Part shown: piece after piece, positions 17,986-25,913 of the stretch | Layout of the letters: each line of letters opens with the position of its first letter | Position numbering within the stretch: position 1 is the stretch's first letter | Translations under genes and position numbers: made by a program | The notes under the pieces: generated by a model | What the model saw: the letters and a program-made list of their open reading frames with translations, nothing else | What the model was told of the DNA's origin: nothing | Database searches by the model: none | Assembly: GCA_029570205.1 (NCBI GenBank) | Contig: JAKQSI010000053.1 | Location: forward strand, 22,477 to 86,476 | Origin: Candidatus Omnitrophota bacterium | Lineage (GTDB): Bacteria; Hinthialibacterota; Hinthialibacteria; Hinthialibacterales; JAKPRU01 | Direction of reading: 5' to 3' | Length of the DNA stretch: 64,000 bases

Positions 17986-18936
17986 ATGCCACATGAGCCG
18001 ATCCACCCGATTATCGAATTGACCGAACAGGAGGCCGCAAGCGTTCTGTCTTCGTGGCTGGACCGCGAGGTGCAGGTTCATGCTGTGCGTCGGCTGGTCG
18101 GGGGGTGTGTCAATACGGTGGTGCGGGTGGATTTCGATGGGGATGAGGTGGTTGTGAAATTGTCGCGCCTGGTGGGAGACTCGAAACTGGACGAGGAATG
18201 CGATGTCCTGAAATTCTTTGAGCAAGTCCCCTCGTTTCGTGTCCCGCGCCTGTTGTATCGGGATATTTCGGGCCGGTCGGTTCCGTACTCTTTTTACATA
18301 ATGGAGTACCTCAATGGAGTGAACATGGCGGATGCCTCTTCCATGCTGGGAGCCGGGGACCGTATGGTGATCGAGCGGGAAATCGCCGAGGCGGTGGTGA
18401 ACCTGCATGAACTCCGTCGTGAGCAGTTCGGCCCCTGTACCGGCGACGAGCAGGATCGGAAATGGAGCGCCTGTTTCGGTCGGCGGTTCGACCGCACTGT
18501 TGCGCAAATCCGCGAGAAACAACTCCTTGAACCGAATATCCTGGAACAGGTTATAGAAATTAAAAGGGCCTTTTGCCCCCTGTTGGATACGGCGGCTGCG
18601 CCGGCGCTGACCCATGGAGATATTTGGGCGACAAATATCATTCTGTCGCCTGCAAGCGGGGCTTGGTCGCTGGGGGGATTTGTCGATCCGGGCGGGCTGT
18701 TTGCGCACCCGGAATATGAACTGGCGTACCTGGATATCTGGAACACAGTGGGAAGGACTTTTCATGAGATTTACCGGTCTTATCATCCGATTGAGCCGGG
18801 TTATGAGTTGCGTAGACTTTTCTACTGGCTTCATACATTGTTGATTCATGTGCGTGCATTTCAGTCCGATTACTATCGTTCCGCTGCGCACCAGTTAATC
18901 GAGCAAATGATTCGGATGGTGAGGAAAGGGAGATAG
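17986..18936 (+). CDS. Aminoglycoside-phosphotransferase/fructosamine-kinase fold protein
   Basis: About 316 residues from ATG 17986; the frame is open 25 codons further upstream but that stretch reads like non-coding sequence. APH-fold features are LVGGCVNTVVRVDFDGDEVVVKLS (nucleotide loop and Lys), YSFYIMEYLNGVNMAD, then the catalytic LTHGDIWATNIIL and the metal-binding FVDPGGLFAHPEYELAYLDIW. This last pattern is closest to fructosamine-3-kinase and choline- or aminoglycoside-kinase relatives. The phosphate acceptor cannot be told from the sequence. It stands alone between yqeK and a GC-palindrome region, and resistance is not implied. Confidence 0.82.
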   Translation: MPHEPIHPIIELTEQEAASVLSSWLDREVQVHAVRRLVGGCVNTVVRVDFDGDEVVVKLSRLVGDSKLDEECDVLKFFEQVPSFRVPRLLYRDISGRSVPYSFYIMEYLNGVNMADASSMLGAGDRMVIEREIAEAVVNLHELRREQFGPCTGDEQDRKWSACFGRRFDRTVAQIREKQLLEPNILEQVIEIKRAFCPLLDTAAAPALTHGDIWATNIILSPASGAWSLGGFVDPGGLFAHPEYELAYLDIWNTVGRTFHEIYRSYHPIEPGYELRRLFYWLHTLLIHVRAFQSDYYRSAAHQLIEQMIRMVRKGR

Positions 18937-18957
18937 ACGGTTGATACCCCCTTCAAT

Positions 18958-19040
18958 CCCCCCGTAAACGGGGGGAAGAGTTTCGCGGCCAACGGGGGAA
19001 CATTTTCCCTCCCCGTTTACGGGGAGGGCCGGGGAGGGGT
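18958..19040. repeat. Pair of GC-rich palindromes with GGGGAGG tail
   Basis: CCCCCCGT-AA-ACGGGGGG (18958-18975) and CCCTCCCCGT-TT-ACGGGGAGGG (19007-19028) are perfect hairpins 31 bases apart; GGCCGGGGAGGGG follows the second. Neither has a T-run. It belongs with similar CT/GA-rich hairpins at 42097, 44011 and 47047. Confidence 0.6.
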
Positions 19041-19163
19041 TCTTGACGGTGTTGGTGGGGAGGGCTGGCGGTTCTTCAGTCCACTTTGTCCACAATGTTC
19101 GCTCCGGTTTCCGCCGGAATGATGGGGAACATGGGACATTATACAATATGGAGGTCACATTAC

Positions 19164-20462
19164 ATGCATGTCGGTATTATCGGTGGCGGAATGACCGGAC
19201 TGGGCGCGGCGGATGAGCTCTCGCGCAACGGGATTCGCTGCACGGTTTTCGAGAAGGACAGCGCTCTTGGGGGATTGGCCGGGTCGTTCCAAATCGACGG
19301 GGTGTACCTGGAGAAGTTCTATCACCATTTGTTCACCAGCGATACCGCCGCGAAAGAGATGATCGAACGTGTGGGGCTGGCGGACGACTTGCAGTGGCTG
19401 CCGACCTCGAACTGTTACTATCTCAACCGGATATACCGTCTCAGCACCCCCCTGGACCTGCTTCGATTTACTGCCGTCGGATTCATGGATCGCATTCGCC
19501 TGGGCGCGTTGGCTCTCAGGGTCCGAACGGTGAAAGACTGGAGACCGCTGGAGCAGATCACCGCGCGTGACTGGCTCATACAAATGGCCGGGGAAGGGGT
19601 TTACCGTGGGGTGTGGGAGCCGCTGCTGCGCGGCAAATTCGGGCGCTATGCCGATGAGGTGGCGGCCGTGTGGATCTGGAACAAACTGAAATTGCGCGGC
19701 GGGTCGCGTGGCAGCAAACAGGAAGAACGTCTGGGGTATGTTCGCGGGGGATTCGGACGGGCGATTGATTTGTGGGAGAAGCAGCTCCGCGAACGCGGCG
19801 TGGCGTTCCATTTGAATTCGGAGGTGAGCCGGGTTCAGGCGGAGAACGGTTCCGTAACCGGCCTGGTGGCCGATGGGCAATTCCTCGCTTTCGACAGTGT
19901 TCTGATGACTGCCGCTCCGGAAATCCTGCTTCAACTTGCCCCGGATCTCCCATCGGAATACCGGCAACAGCTCGCCAAAATCAAGTATCTTGCGAATACC
20001 TGCCTTGTGATGCGCCTGGATCGATCCCTTTCAGATGCGTACTGGTTGAATGTGGGAGATCCGTCGATCCCGTTCACCGGCGTCATCGAACACACCAACA
20101 TGCAGCGACCGGAGGACTATGGCGGGGCGCATATCGCTTACCTGTCGCGGTACCTGGATACGGATGATCCTTATTACCAAATGAATGCAGAGCCGCTTCT
20201 GGACGCCTATTGTCCGTATCTGGAACGGATGTTCCGTGGGTTCAGCCGGGACTGGGTCAAACAGGTGTGGAGATGGCGGGAACGTTACACCCAGCCGTTG
20301 ATCGGCTTGAATTACTCCAGGATCAAGCCGCCGTTTGAGACTCCGCTCAATCACCTCTGGCTCTGCTGCATGGCTCAAGTTTACCCGGAGGATCGGGGAA
20401 CGAACTACGCAATTGTCTACGGTCGGAAGGTCGCCGGGGAGATGCTTCGGATGAGCGGATAA
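19164..20462 (+). CDS. FAD-dependent amine-oxidase/UDP-galactopyranose-mutase-like oxidoreductase
   Basis: 432 residues from ATG 19164, with GAGG nine bases upstream. The start is a textbook FAD-binding fold: HVGIIGGGMTGLGAADELSRNG, then VFEKDSALGGLAGSF. Downstream are YHHLF (a conserved pair in this family), GVWEPLLRGKFG, VRGGFGRAIDLWEKQL and the C-terminal ATNYAIVYGRKVAGEM-type flavin-contact region. The closest families known to me are NAD(P)/FAD oxidoreductases near protoporphyrinogen oxidase and carotenoid desaturases that occur in polysaccharide loci. The substrate is unknown. It converges on comB with 33 bases between the stops. Confidence 0.82.
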   Translation: MHVGIIGGGMTGLGAADELSRNGIRCTVFEKDSALGGLAGSFQIDGVYLEKFYHHLFTSDTAAKEMIERVGLADDLQWLPTSNCYYLNRIYRLSTPLDLLRFTAVGFMDRIRLGALALRVRTVKDWRPLEQITARDWLIQMAGEGVYRGVWEPLLRGKFGRYADEVAAVWIWNKLKLRGGSRGSKQEERLGYVRGGFGRAIDLWEKQLRERGVAFHLNSEVSRVQAENGSVTGLVADGQFLAFDSVLMTAAPEILLQLAPDLPSEYRQQLAKIKYLANTCLVMRLDRSLSDAYWLNVGDPSIPFTGVIEHTNMQRPEDYGGAHIAYLSRYLDTDDPYYQMNAEPLLDAYCPYLERMFRGFSRDWVKQVWRWRERYTQPLIGLNYSRIKPPFETPLNHLWLCCMAQVYPEDRGTNYAIVYGRKVAGEMLRMSG

Positions 20463-20495
20463 CGCGGTTCTTGGGTAGGAGTGTCCGCGGCGCTG

Positions 20496-21245
20496 TCACG
20501 CTTTCTCGATCCACCCCTCGGCGCCGCAACGGGGCACGACCGGGTATTGGTCGTACGCGGCGCACACAGGGAGATCGGCTCCCAATCCGAGACCTTTCAG
20601 CGCCCGCCCGTGCCGGGATTGTTCCAGAACTGCAAGCGGATCGTCCTGGTGCGATTGAAAATAGTCCAACGCAGCGACCGCCGAGTCGGCGAGATCGAAT
20701 CGCGAGGGCGAAATGCTTTGCAGGCCGTTCAGGATTCCCCCGGCGGCGAAGAAATCCTCCAGGCCAAACTCCCCCTCCTGACCCGCGCAAACACAGAGAA
20801 TCCGTGCAGGCGAATCGGATTCCAGGCGGCTGTGCAGGAACTCCACAACTGCCGAAAGGTTCACCAAAGCGCCCGCGATGACACATCGCGCTGTATGGGA
20901 ACGCACAAGCGCGACGGTTCCATTGGTTGTTTTCAGTACGATCCGTCGGTTACGGACCCGTTCGGGCACAAATTCACGCGGGGAGTTCCCCAAGTCAAAT
21001 CCCTCCGGCGGGAGACCGCCGACTTCGCCGCAAAGCAGCGCCGACTCCCCATCCCGGCGCAGGTTCTCGGAAACCCGAACGGCTTCCTCTACCGTCATTA
21101 CCGGAAAAATCCCACGCGCCCCGGAATGAAGCGCGGCGGCAATACTGGTTGTCGCACGGAGCACGTCGATTACCACGACCACGCTTTGCTCCAATGCAAA
21201 ATGGGCCAAACCGTTGGGTATTATGACAACATCTAGTGGAATCAT
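20496..21245 (-). CDS. comB: 2-phosphosulfolactate phosphatase-like protein (ComB)
   Basis: 249 residues. Landmarks are VVVVIDVLRATTSIAAALHSGA, GEVGGLPPEGFDLGNSPREF, KTTNGTVAL and a late CAGQEGEFGLEDFFAAGGI. ComB removes phosphate from 2-phospho-3-sulfolactate, a step toward coenzyme M or sulfolactate; bacterial members often lack the rest of that pathway and are then of unknown use. Start ATG 21245 is chosen because the family begins directly before this block; the frame runs open 91 codons further upstream over a neighbouring gene, and no clear ribosome site is visible. The 5' end lies 46 bases before the PilZ/STAS-like gene's stop on the same strand. Confidence 0.9.
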   Translation of the reverse strand: MIPLDVVIIPNGLAHFALEQSVVVVIDVLRATTSIAAALHSGARGIFPVMTVEEAVRVSENLRRDGESALLCGEVGGLPPEGFDLGNSPREFVPERVRNRRIVLKTTNGTVALVRSHTARCVIAGALVNLSAVVEFLHSRLESDSPARILCVCAGQEGEFGLEDFFAAGGILNGLQSISPSRFDLADSAVAALDYFQSHQDDPLAVLEQSRHGRALKGLGLGADLPVCAAYDQYPVVPRCGAEGWIEKA

Positions 21246-21291
21246 TGTTCTAAGTGCTGAGATAAGAATCCTGTCGGTATCTCCCCGAAAA

Positions 21292-22146
21292 TCAGCCGGA
21301 GGATCCGGATGAAGGGTCCGGGCCGGACGGCGAATCGGTTGTTCCTTCCGATGTTGGATCATCTGTGGTACGCGGTCCCGATTCGAGTGCATCCAGCCCG
21401 CTGCACAGAGCATCCCGCGCTTCCTGCACCGTTGGAAATCCACGAATCTCCCCCAGTACTTCCAGGCACCAGGACTGCGAGCTGACCACCGCCAGGGCAT
21501 ACGCGAGATCCTGCTCATTCAATTCGCTTCGCAGTCGGGTACAGAACTTCTCGACGGAGATTCGGTTTATGTCCGTCAATCCTGAAAAATCCACGAGGAC
21601 GAGACATTGACGGATATCGTGGACAACATCCTTGGCCAGATCGATCGCCGCGCCCGGTGTAAGCTTGCCTTTTACAGAAAATGTTCCAACTCGCTCCGAG
21701 TAAGAGAAATCGGCGCGCAGAGGTGGGTTGCGTTTTTGTGCCAGGGGATAAGTTCGACCTTCGTCCGACACATTGTCGAATCGAACCGCGAATTGCTGTT
21801 TCGCCGGAAGTACCCGCGTGATCTCGCCCTTCGATCGTCGAAGCCTGAATTGTCTACCCAGCTTTTTCAGCATGGTCTCAAAACGCTGCACGTCGGGGGC
21901 CGACAACAATGGGGCCAGTTGTTTGAATCCCTCCACGTCCAGACCTTCAATCAACTCCAGAACAAGCCCCTTTTTGATCCCACCATGAGATGGGAATCCC
22001 GCCAATAAACTCCCGCTTAAACTGAAATCCACCATCTGTGCTCCCCAGCACAGGAGAGAACCTTCTTCGCGAACCAGAACGGGACGGTTGATGACACGGC
22101 GAGGCGCACGGGATGGAAATCGCGCGGTCGAACGAGGTTTGAACAT
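21292..22146 (-). CDS. PilZ-like plus STAS-like two-domain protein
   Basis: 284 residues with AGGA seven bases before ATG 22146. The N-terminal half is PilZ-like: APRRVINRPVLVREEG, then a conserved-looking VDFSLSGSLLAGF. The C-terminal half is STAS-like: VKGKLTPGAAIDLAKDV, QCLVLVDFSGLTDINR, ISVEKFCTRLRSEL and ALAVVSSQSWCLEVLGEI. It ends in a Ser/Pro/Gly-rich tail. PilZ domains bind c-di-GMP; STAS domains act in partner switching. The typical phosphorylatable Ser is replaced here by a D-I-N stretch, so switch function is uncertain. It lies between comB and the wzc-like gene on the same strand. The domain reading is by eye. Confidence 0.55.
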   Translation of the reverse strand: MFKPRSTARFPSRAPRRVINRPVLVREEGSLLCWGAQMVDFSLSGSLLAGFPSHGGIKKGLVLELIEGLDVEGFKQLAPLLSAPDVQRFETMLKKLGRQFRLRRSKGEITRVLPAKQQFAVRFDNVSDEGRTYPLAQKRNPPLRADFSYSERVGTFSVKGKLTPGAAIDLAKDVVHDIRQCLVLVDFSGLTDINRISVEKFCTRLRSELNEQDLAYALAVVSSQSWCLEVLGEIRGFPTVQEARDALCSGLDALESGPRTTDDPTSEGTTDSPSGPDPSSGSSG

Positions 22147-22368
22147 GTCTCAATCCTGGATTCCGGCCCACCTGAATCGATCCCGCCCCCAGTGAAGCGG
22201 ATGTCTATTAGCCGGTCATTCTATCTGCAATCCCCCAGACCCGACCGAACTCAATAAATTATGCGATATTCCTGCATCCGACAATACCAGCTGTCGTTTC
22301 TATGTCGGCGCCCGGATTTACATAACAGTTTTTTCACCTCTGTCTGCCTCAAGCGGATGATGGTTCTA

Positions 22369-24492
22369 TCAAATGGTCAAGGATTCAAGGAAGGGGGTGG
22401 CAGATTTCTTCTCGGATGCTGCGGAAGTCAGAATATCCAGTTGATATAATTCCAGGCGGTTCATCACCAAACCGATGATTTTGCCGCCGGAGGAATGAAT
22501 GCGACGCACGGCCATTTGAATTTCGCGCGATGTGGATTGTCCGCTGCCGGATATGAACAGGCTGACATCCGTCATGCTGCCGAGCAGCGCCGAATCGGCG
22601 GCAATCAATCCGGCCGGAGCATCCACAAGAATCCGGTTGAATTCCTTTTCCAACTCCGACAGAAGCTCCCGCATTTTCGGCGATCCGATCAGCTCCACGG
22701 GGTCGCAGGTCACCCGGCCTGCCGGAAGGATTGTCACACCGAGGATATCCACGCGCTTTAATGCGTCCTGGATGGGAAGAGAACCCGTAAGCAGATCGCA
22801 CAATCCCGGAACAAGATCTTTTTCAAACAGGGAATGAATCTGGGGTGAGCGCAGGTTGCCGTCTACCAGCGCCACGCGATGCCCTTGCTGGGCCAGAACG
22901 GATGCCAGGTTGACGGCGACAGTTGTTTTACCTTCCCCCGGTCGTGCGCTGCAGAGAGAGACTTTTCGAATCCCCTGCCGTTCGAGCGCCAGGTCCAGAA
23001 ATCTCCCTAACGACCGGAATGCTTCCGCCGTGGGAGAATGGGGCAAGTCCTGGGTTATCCGGCTGACTGAAAGCGGACGGGGTATTTTGAAGACCGGGAT
23101 CGCGGAGACTGTCGGCAACCCGGAAGCCCGTGATGCCTCATCGGGACTCCGCACCTTGCGGTCATGGAATTCGAGGAGGCACGCCAAAGCAATGCCGCCG
23201 CACAAGCCGCAGACCAGCGAAATCAGAAGCATAAACTGGGGCGAATGCCTTTGCGGTGTTGCGGACGCTTGCGCCCATGAATGCACCCGAACTTCCTTGA
23301 TCCGGACAGGATGGTCGTTTTCCCCGGAGGCTTTCTCCCGATTGATTCGTTCCGACAACGCCTCTCGTTCGGAGCGCATTTGCTCCAATTCGTCCTCCAG
23401 CGAAACGATGGTTGAATAGCGCTGGTTGTCTTTTTCCAATTGTCCTGCCAACTGCGTGTGTTGGTCTTCCAGCGCGGTCAGTTCACGACGCGCCTGCTGT
23501 TGTCGCGCCTTCGCCCGTTCGATGATTCGGTTTTCCTCATTGCGGATTTCGGTTTCGAGTGCGTCACGTTGACGCTGGAGCGTGATGTAAGTCGGGTGAC
23601 GCCTCCGATAGCGTTTCGAGACCTCTTGCCATTTCGCGTCGATTTCCTTCCATTGTTCTCGAAACCGGTCGAGGTTCTCGGACCGGAGGATTTCCCGATT
23701 GACTGTGCCGTCCGCCCGAAACAGGCTGTTGTAGTTCATTTCGGATTCAACCGCTTCCGCTTCGGCAGTTCGCAACCGATCCACGAGCTCGGTTTGTCGG
23801 ACGACCGTATCGGAGATGCTTTGCACAATCTCCGCGACGCTTCGGCCTTCTTTGAGAGTCTCAATTCTCTCTTTAATCTCCCGAATCCCTGTGTCGATCT
23901 TCGCAAAGGTTTCTCGGTCTTCCGCCGGGAGGGAAACCGTAAAACCGGCCCCCGCTGCGATTTCCTCCGCGATCGCATTGGCAAACGACGCCGAAATAAT
24001 CGAGTCCGGAGAGGTAAACTCCACATAGACCAAATCTTCTTTTTCAGCGTCTCCCCGCACAGCCACCTGGCATAAGAATGCGCATGTGACCCGACGTTGA
24101 ACCGCAGGGGGCAGACTCTCCAGGGTTCGACTGCCGGAGGCCGTCGAGATTCCTGACCGTGACAACATCCATCTTTTCGGTCGGTTGAGCACGTCCATTT
24201 TCCGGACGATTCTTCCCGGAAAATCGTCCTGACTGATACATCGTTTCAGTTCATCCGCGAGGGCATTCGAATCGGGTGGAGTTTGTCCGTCCGTTGTGGC
24301 AATCGTTTCAACGTGTAGACAGGCCGTGGCGCGGTGGGATGTTTGATGCAGGCGATGTGTTACAAATACCGAAGCGGCTGCGGCAGCGGTCACCCCCAGA
24401 ACAACCCCCCGATGCCGATACAAGAGGGAAACGGCGGAACGCAGGCGGCCGATAAACTGTTTGAGGGCGGAACGCGATTTCATACGCCTCAC
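22369..24492 (-). CDS. Wzc/GumC-like polysaccharide chain-length ATPase, tyrosine-poor C-terminus
   Basis: 707 residues. The N-terminal Wzz-type half has a membrane helix (about 28-46), a long coiled-coil periplasmic domain and a second helix (about 410-435). The C-terminal P-loop half (from about 475) has SARPGEGKTTVAVNLA (Walker A), VALVDGNLRSP in the Walker A' place (where kinases usually have a DxD, DADLR pattern) and ILVDAPAG at Walker B. Bacterial tyrosine autokinases normally carry a C-terminal Tyr cluster; here only one Tyr is near the end. It probably controls chain length and opens the Wza channel, but autophosphorylation is doubtful. The start overlaps the wza-like gene's end by four bases (an ATGA junction). 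Confidence 0.88.
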   Translation of the reverse strand: MRRMKSRSALKQFIGRLRSAVSLLYRHRGVVLGVTAAAAASVFVTHRLHQTSHRATACLHVETIATTDGQTPPDSNALADELKRCISQDDFPGRIVRKMDVLNRPKRWMLSRSGISTASGSRTLESLPPAVQRRVTCAFLCQVAVRGDAEKEDLVYVEFTSPDSIISASFANAIAEEIAAGAGFTVSLPAEDRETFAKIDTGIREIKERIETLKEGRSVAEIVQSISDTVVRQTELVDRLRTAEAEAVESEMNYNSLFRADGTVNREILRSENLDRFREQWKEIDAKWQEVSKRYRRRHPTYITLQRQRDALETEIRNEENRIIERAKARQQQARRELTALEDQHTQLAGQLEKDNQRYSTIVSLEDELEQMRSEREALSERINREKASGENDHPVRIKEVRVHSWAQASATPQRHSPQFMLLISLVCGLCGGIALACLLEFHDRKVRSPDEASRASGLPTVSAIPVFKIPRPLSVSRITQDLPHSPTAEAFRSLGRFLDLALERQGIRKVSLCSARPGEGKTTVAVNLASVLAQQGHRVALVDGNLRSPQIHSLFEKDLVPGLCDLLTGSLPIQDALKRVDILGVTILPAGRVTCDPVELIGSPKMRELLSELEKEFNRILVDAPAGLIAADSALLGSMTDVSLFISGSGQSTSREIQMAVRRIHSSGGKIIGLVMNRLELYQLDILTSAASEKKSATPFLESLTI

Positions 24493-25586
24493 CCGGATTC
24501 AGATGCTTTGTTTCGAACGAGAATAACATCTCCCTCTTGAACGGATATATCCTCTGCCGTCGCGGATTGAATTGTGGCGAGCGGGTACTGCATCGTCCGG
24601 AGCGGGCTGGGACGGATCAGTTTCAACATTTCTTCGTTACGGTTCTCTTTGAATGCGATCGACGGAAGAATCTGTTTCAGGGTCAGATCGTCTTCCCACT
24701 GTCGAACCCCCGGCTCGACCACGTTCCCGCCCACATAGTACAAACCTTTTCCCAGCACAGTCACACAGTCCCCATCCTGCAAATCCAGGTCTTTGGCCCG
24801 CAGGTTGTTTCGAATTGCAGCCGGATCGACCAGGATTTCATCGGTTCCTTCGCGTCTCACAACAATCCATCCGGTCAATTCGTTTTCCTTCAGACCCGCC
24901 TCGGCCAGGAAATCGAACAGCGTAATGCGTACAATCCTGGCTACATCCACCGGCTCCTTGACCGCGCCGGTGAGCCTGATCCGTCCGGCTTCAGGGACAA
25001 TAATCTCATCGCCGGGACGCAACATGAAATTGAGCATCTTGCCCGCAAGTCCCTTGGAAAAAAGCAGGTGACGGTCAATCCGAACTTCTCTGGGACGTTT
25101 CCGTCCGCGAAGAATGATCTCCGAGGCCGCGCGGTCTTCCAGAATCCCGCCTTGATGTTCAAGGGCATCTCGAATCCGCATTTTCTCCTGTAACGGTGTT
25201 GCCCCCGGCTGCCCCACAGCTCCCTGAACCTCCACGACATATCCCGGGCGCTCTTTGATTTTCACACTCGCACGGGGAGTCCAGAGGTATTCCTCATCGA
25301 CCAGGCGTTTCTCAATATGTCGGGCCAGCTCCGTCGGAGTTTTCCCTGCGGCCTCCACCTTCTGCAACAGCGGAAATTGGAAAGTTCCGTCACGGCCCAC
25401 TTCGCGAGTCATGGTCAGCATGGGTTCGTCCTGAACTTCGATTTCGAGAATATCTCCCACGTCGATCACAAACTCATCTGCGGCCCAGACATAACCGCTG
25501 AAATTCAATGAGACAGGGATGAAAAAAACGACCAGGATGGGCAGAATCTTCCTGAGGAGGTCAACAATGGAGGCAGTTGTATTCAT
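24489..25586 (-). CDS. Wza-like polysaccharide export protein
   Basis: About 365 residues from ATG 25586; a TTG at 25613 is the only upstream alternative. A signal-like helix (ILPILVVFFIPVSLNFSG) is followed by a polysaccharide biosynthesis/export domain (FVIDVGDILEIEVQDEPML) and two or three SLBB-type beta-grasp blocks (VVEVQGAVGQPGATPL, IRLTGAVKEPVDVARIV and YYVGGNVVEPGVRQW). There is no lipobox Cys. It should form the outer-membrane exit for the exopolysaccharide regulated by the overlapping Wzc-like gene. Divergent on the other side is the RbsC-like permease. Confidence 0.88.
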   Translation of the reverse strand: MNTTASIVDLLRKILPILVVFFIPVSLNFSGYVWAADEFVIDVGDILEIEVQDEPMLTMTREVGRDGTFQFPLLQKVEAAGKTPTELARHIEKRLVDEEYLWTPRASVKIKERPGYVVEVQGAVGQPGATPLQEKMRIRDALEHQGGILEDRAASEIILRGRKRPREVRIDRHLLFSKGLAGKMLNFMLRPGDEIIVPEAGRIRLTGAVKEPVDVARIVRITLFDFLAEAGLKENELTGWIVVRREGTDEILVDPAAIRNNLRAKDLDLQDGDCVTVLGKGLYYVGGNVVEPGVRQWEDDLTLKQILPSIAFKENRNEEMLKLIRPSPLRTMQYPLATIQSATAEDISVQEGDVILVRNKASESG

Positions 25587-25913
25587 TCGCTCCGTGCTTT
25601 CCCGAAGATTCAAGACCGGCGCCGAATACCGTCCGGCGGACTACCCGGCGCCGATCTGCAATCAGTTCATAGTGACTTGGGCACGGCATCCCATGCCCGA
25701 TGCTCTCCCGCGTGCTTGTGCCGATCAGGCCGCTCCACCCTCGGCTTGCCCCCAGCCGGCAGAGTAGCCGGACGGCAGGGGAACATTCGCCTCTATTCTA
25801 TGTTCCCGCATCCGGATTTCGCAATAGATATGCCAATCGCGGCTTGGCGCTCTTCCCAGAACGTCCACAGTGAGGCATCCTGTGCCGGAACTTGTTACAG
25901 GGGCGGAGCTCAC
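25587..25913. other. Intergenic space between divergent wza-like and permease genes
   Basis: 327 bases. I see no convincing -35/-10 pair or known RNA. It contains a modest GGGCACGGCATCCCATGCCCG-type imperfect palindrome (about 25678-25698). An open frame begins at 25677 and runs into the permease, but its composition before 25914 looks non-coding. Confidence 0.4.

Noticed and set aside
17986..18936. Antibiotic-resistance gene
   Set aside because: The protein has an APH fold but is closest to fructosamine-kinase-like relatives, and no resistance gene context is seen.
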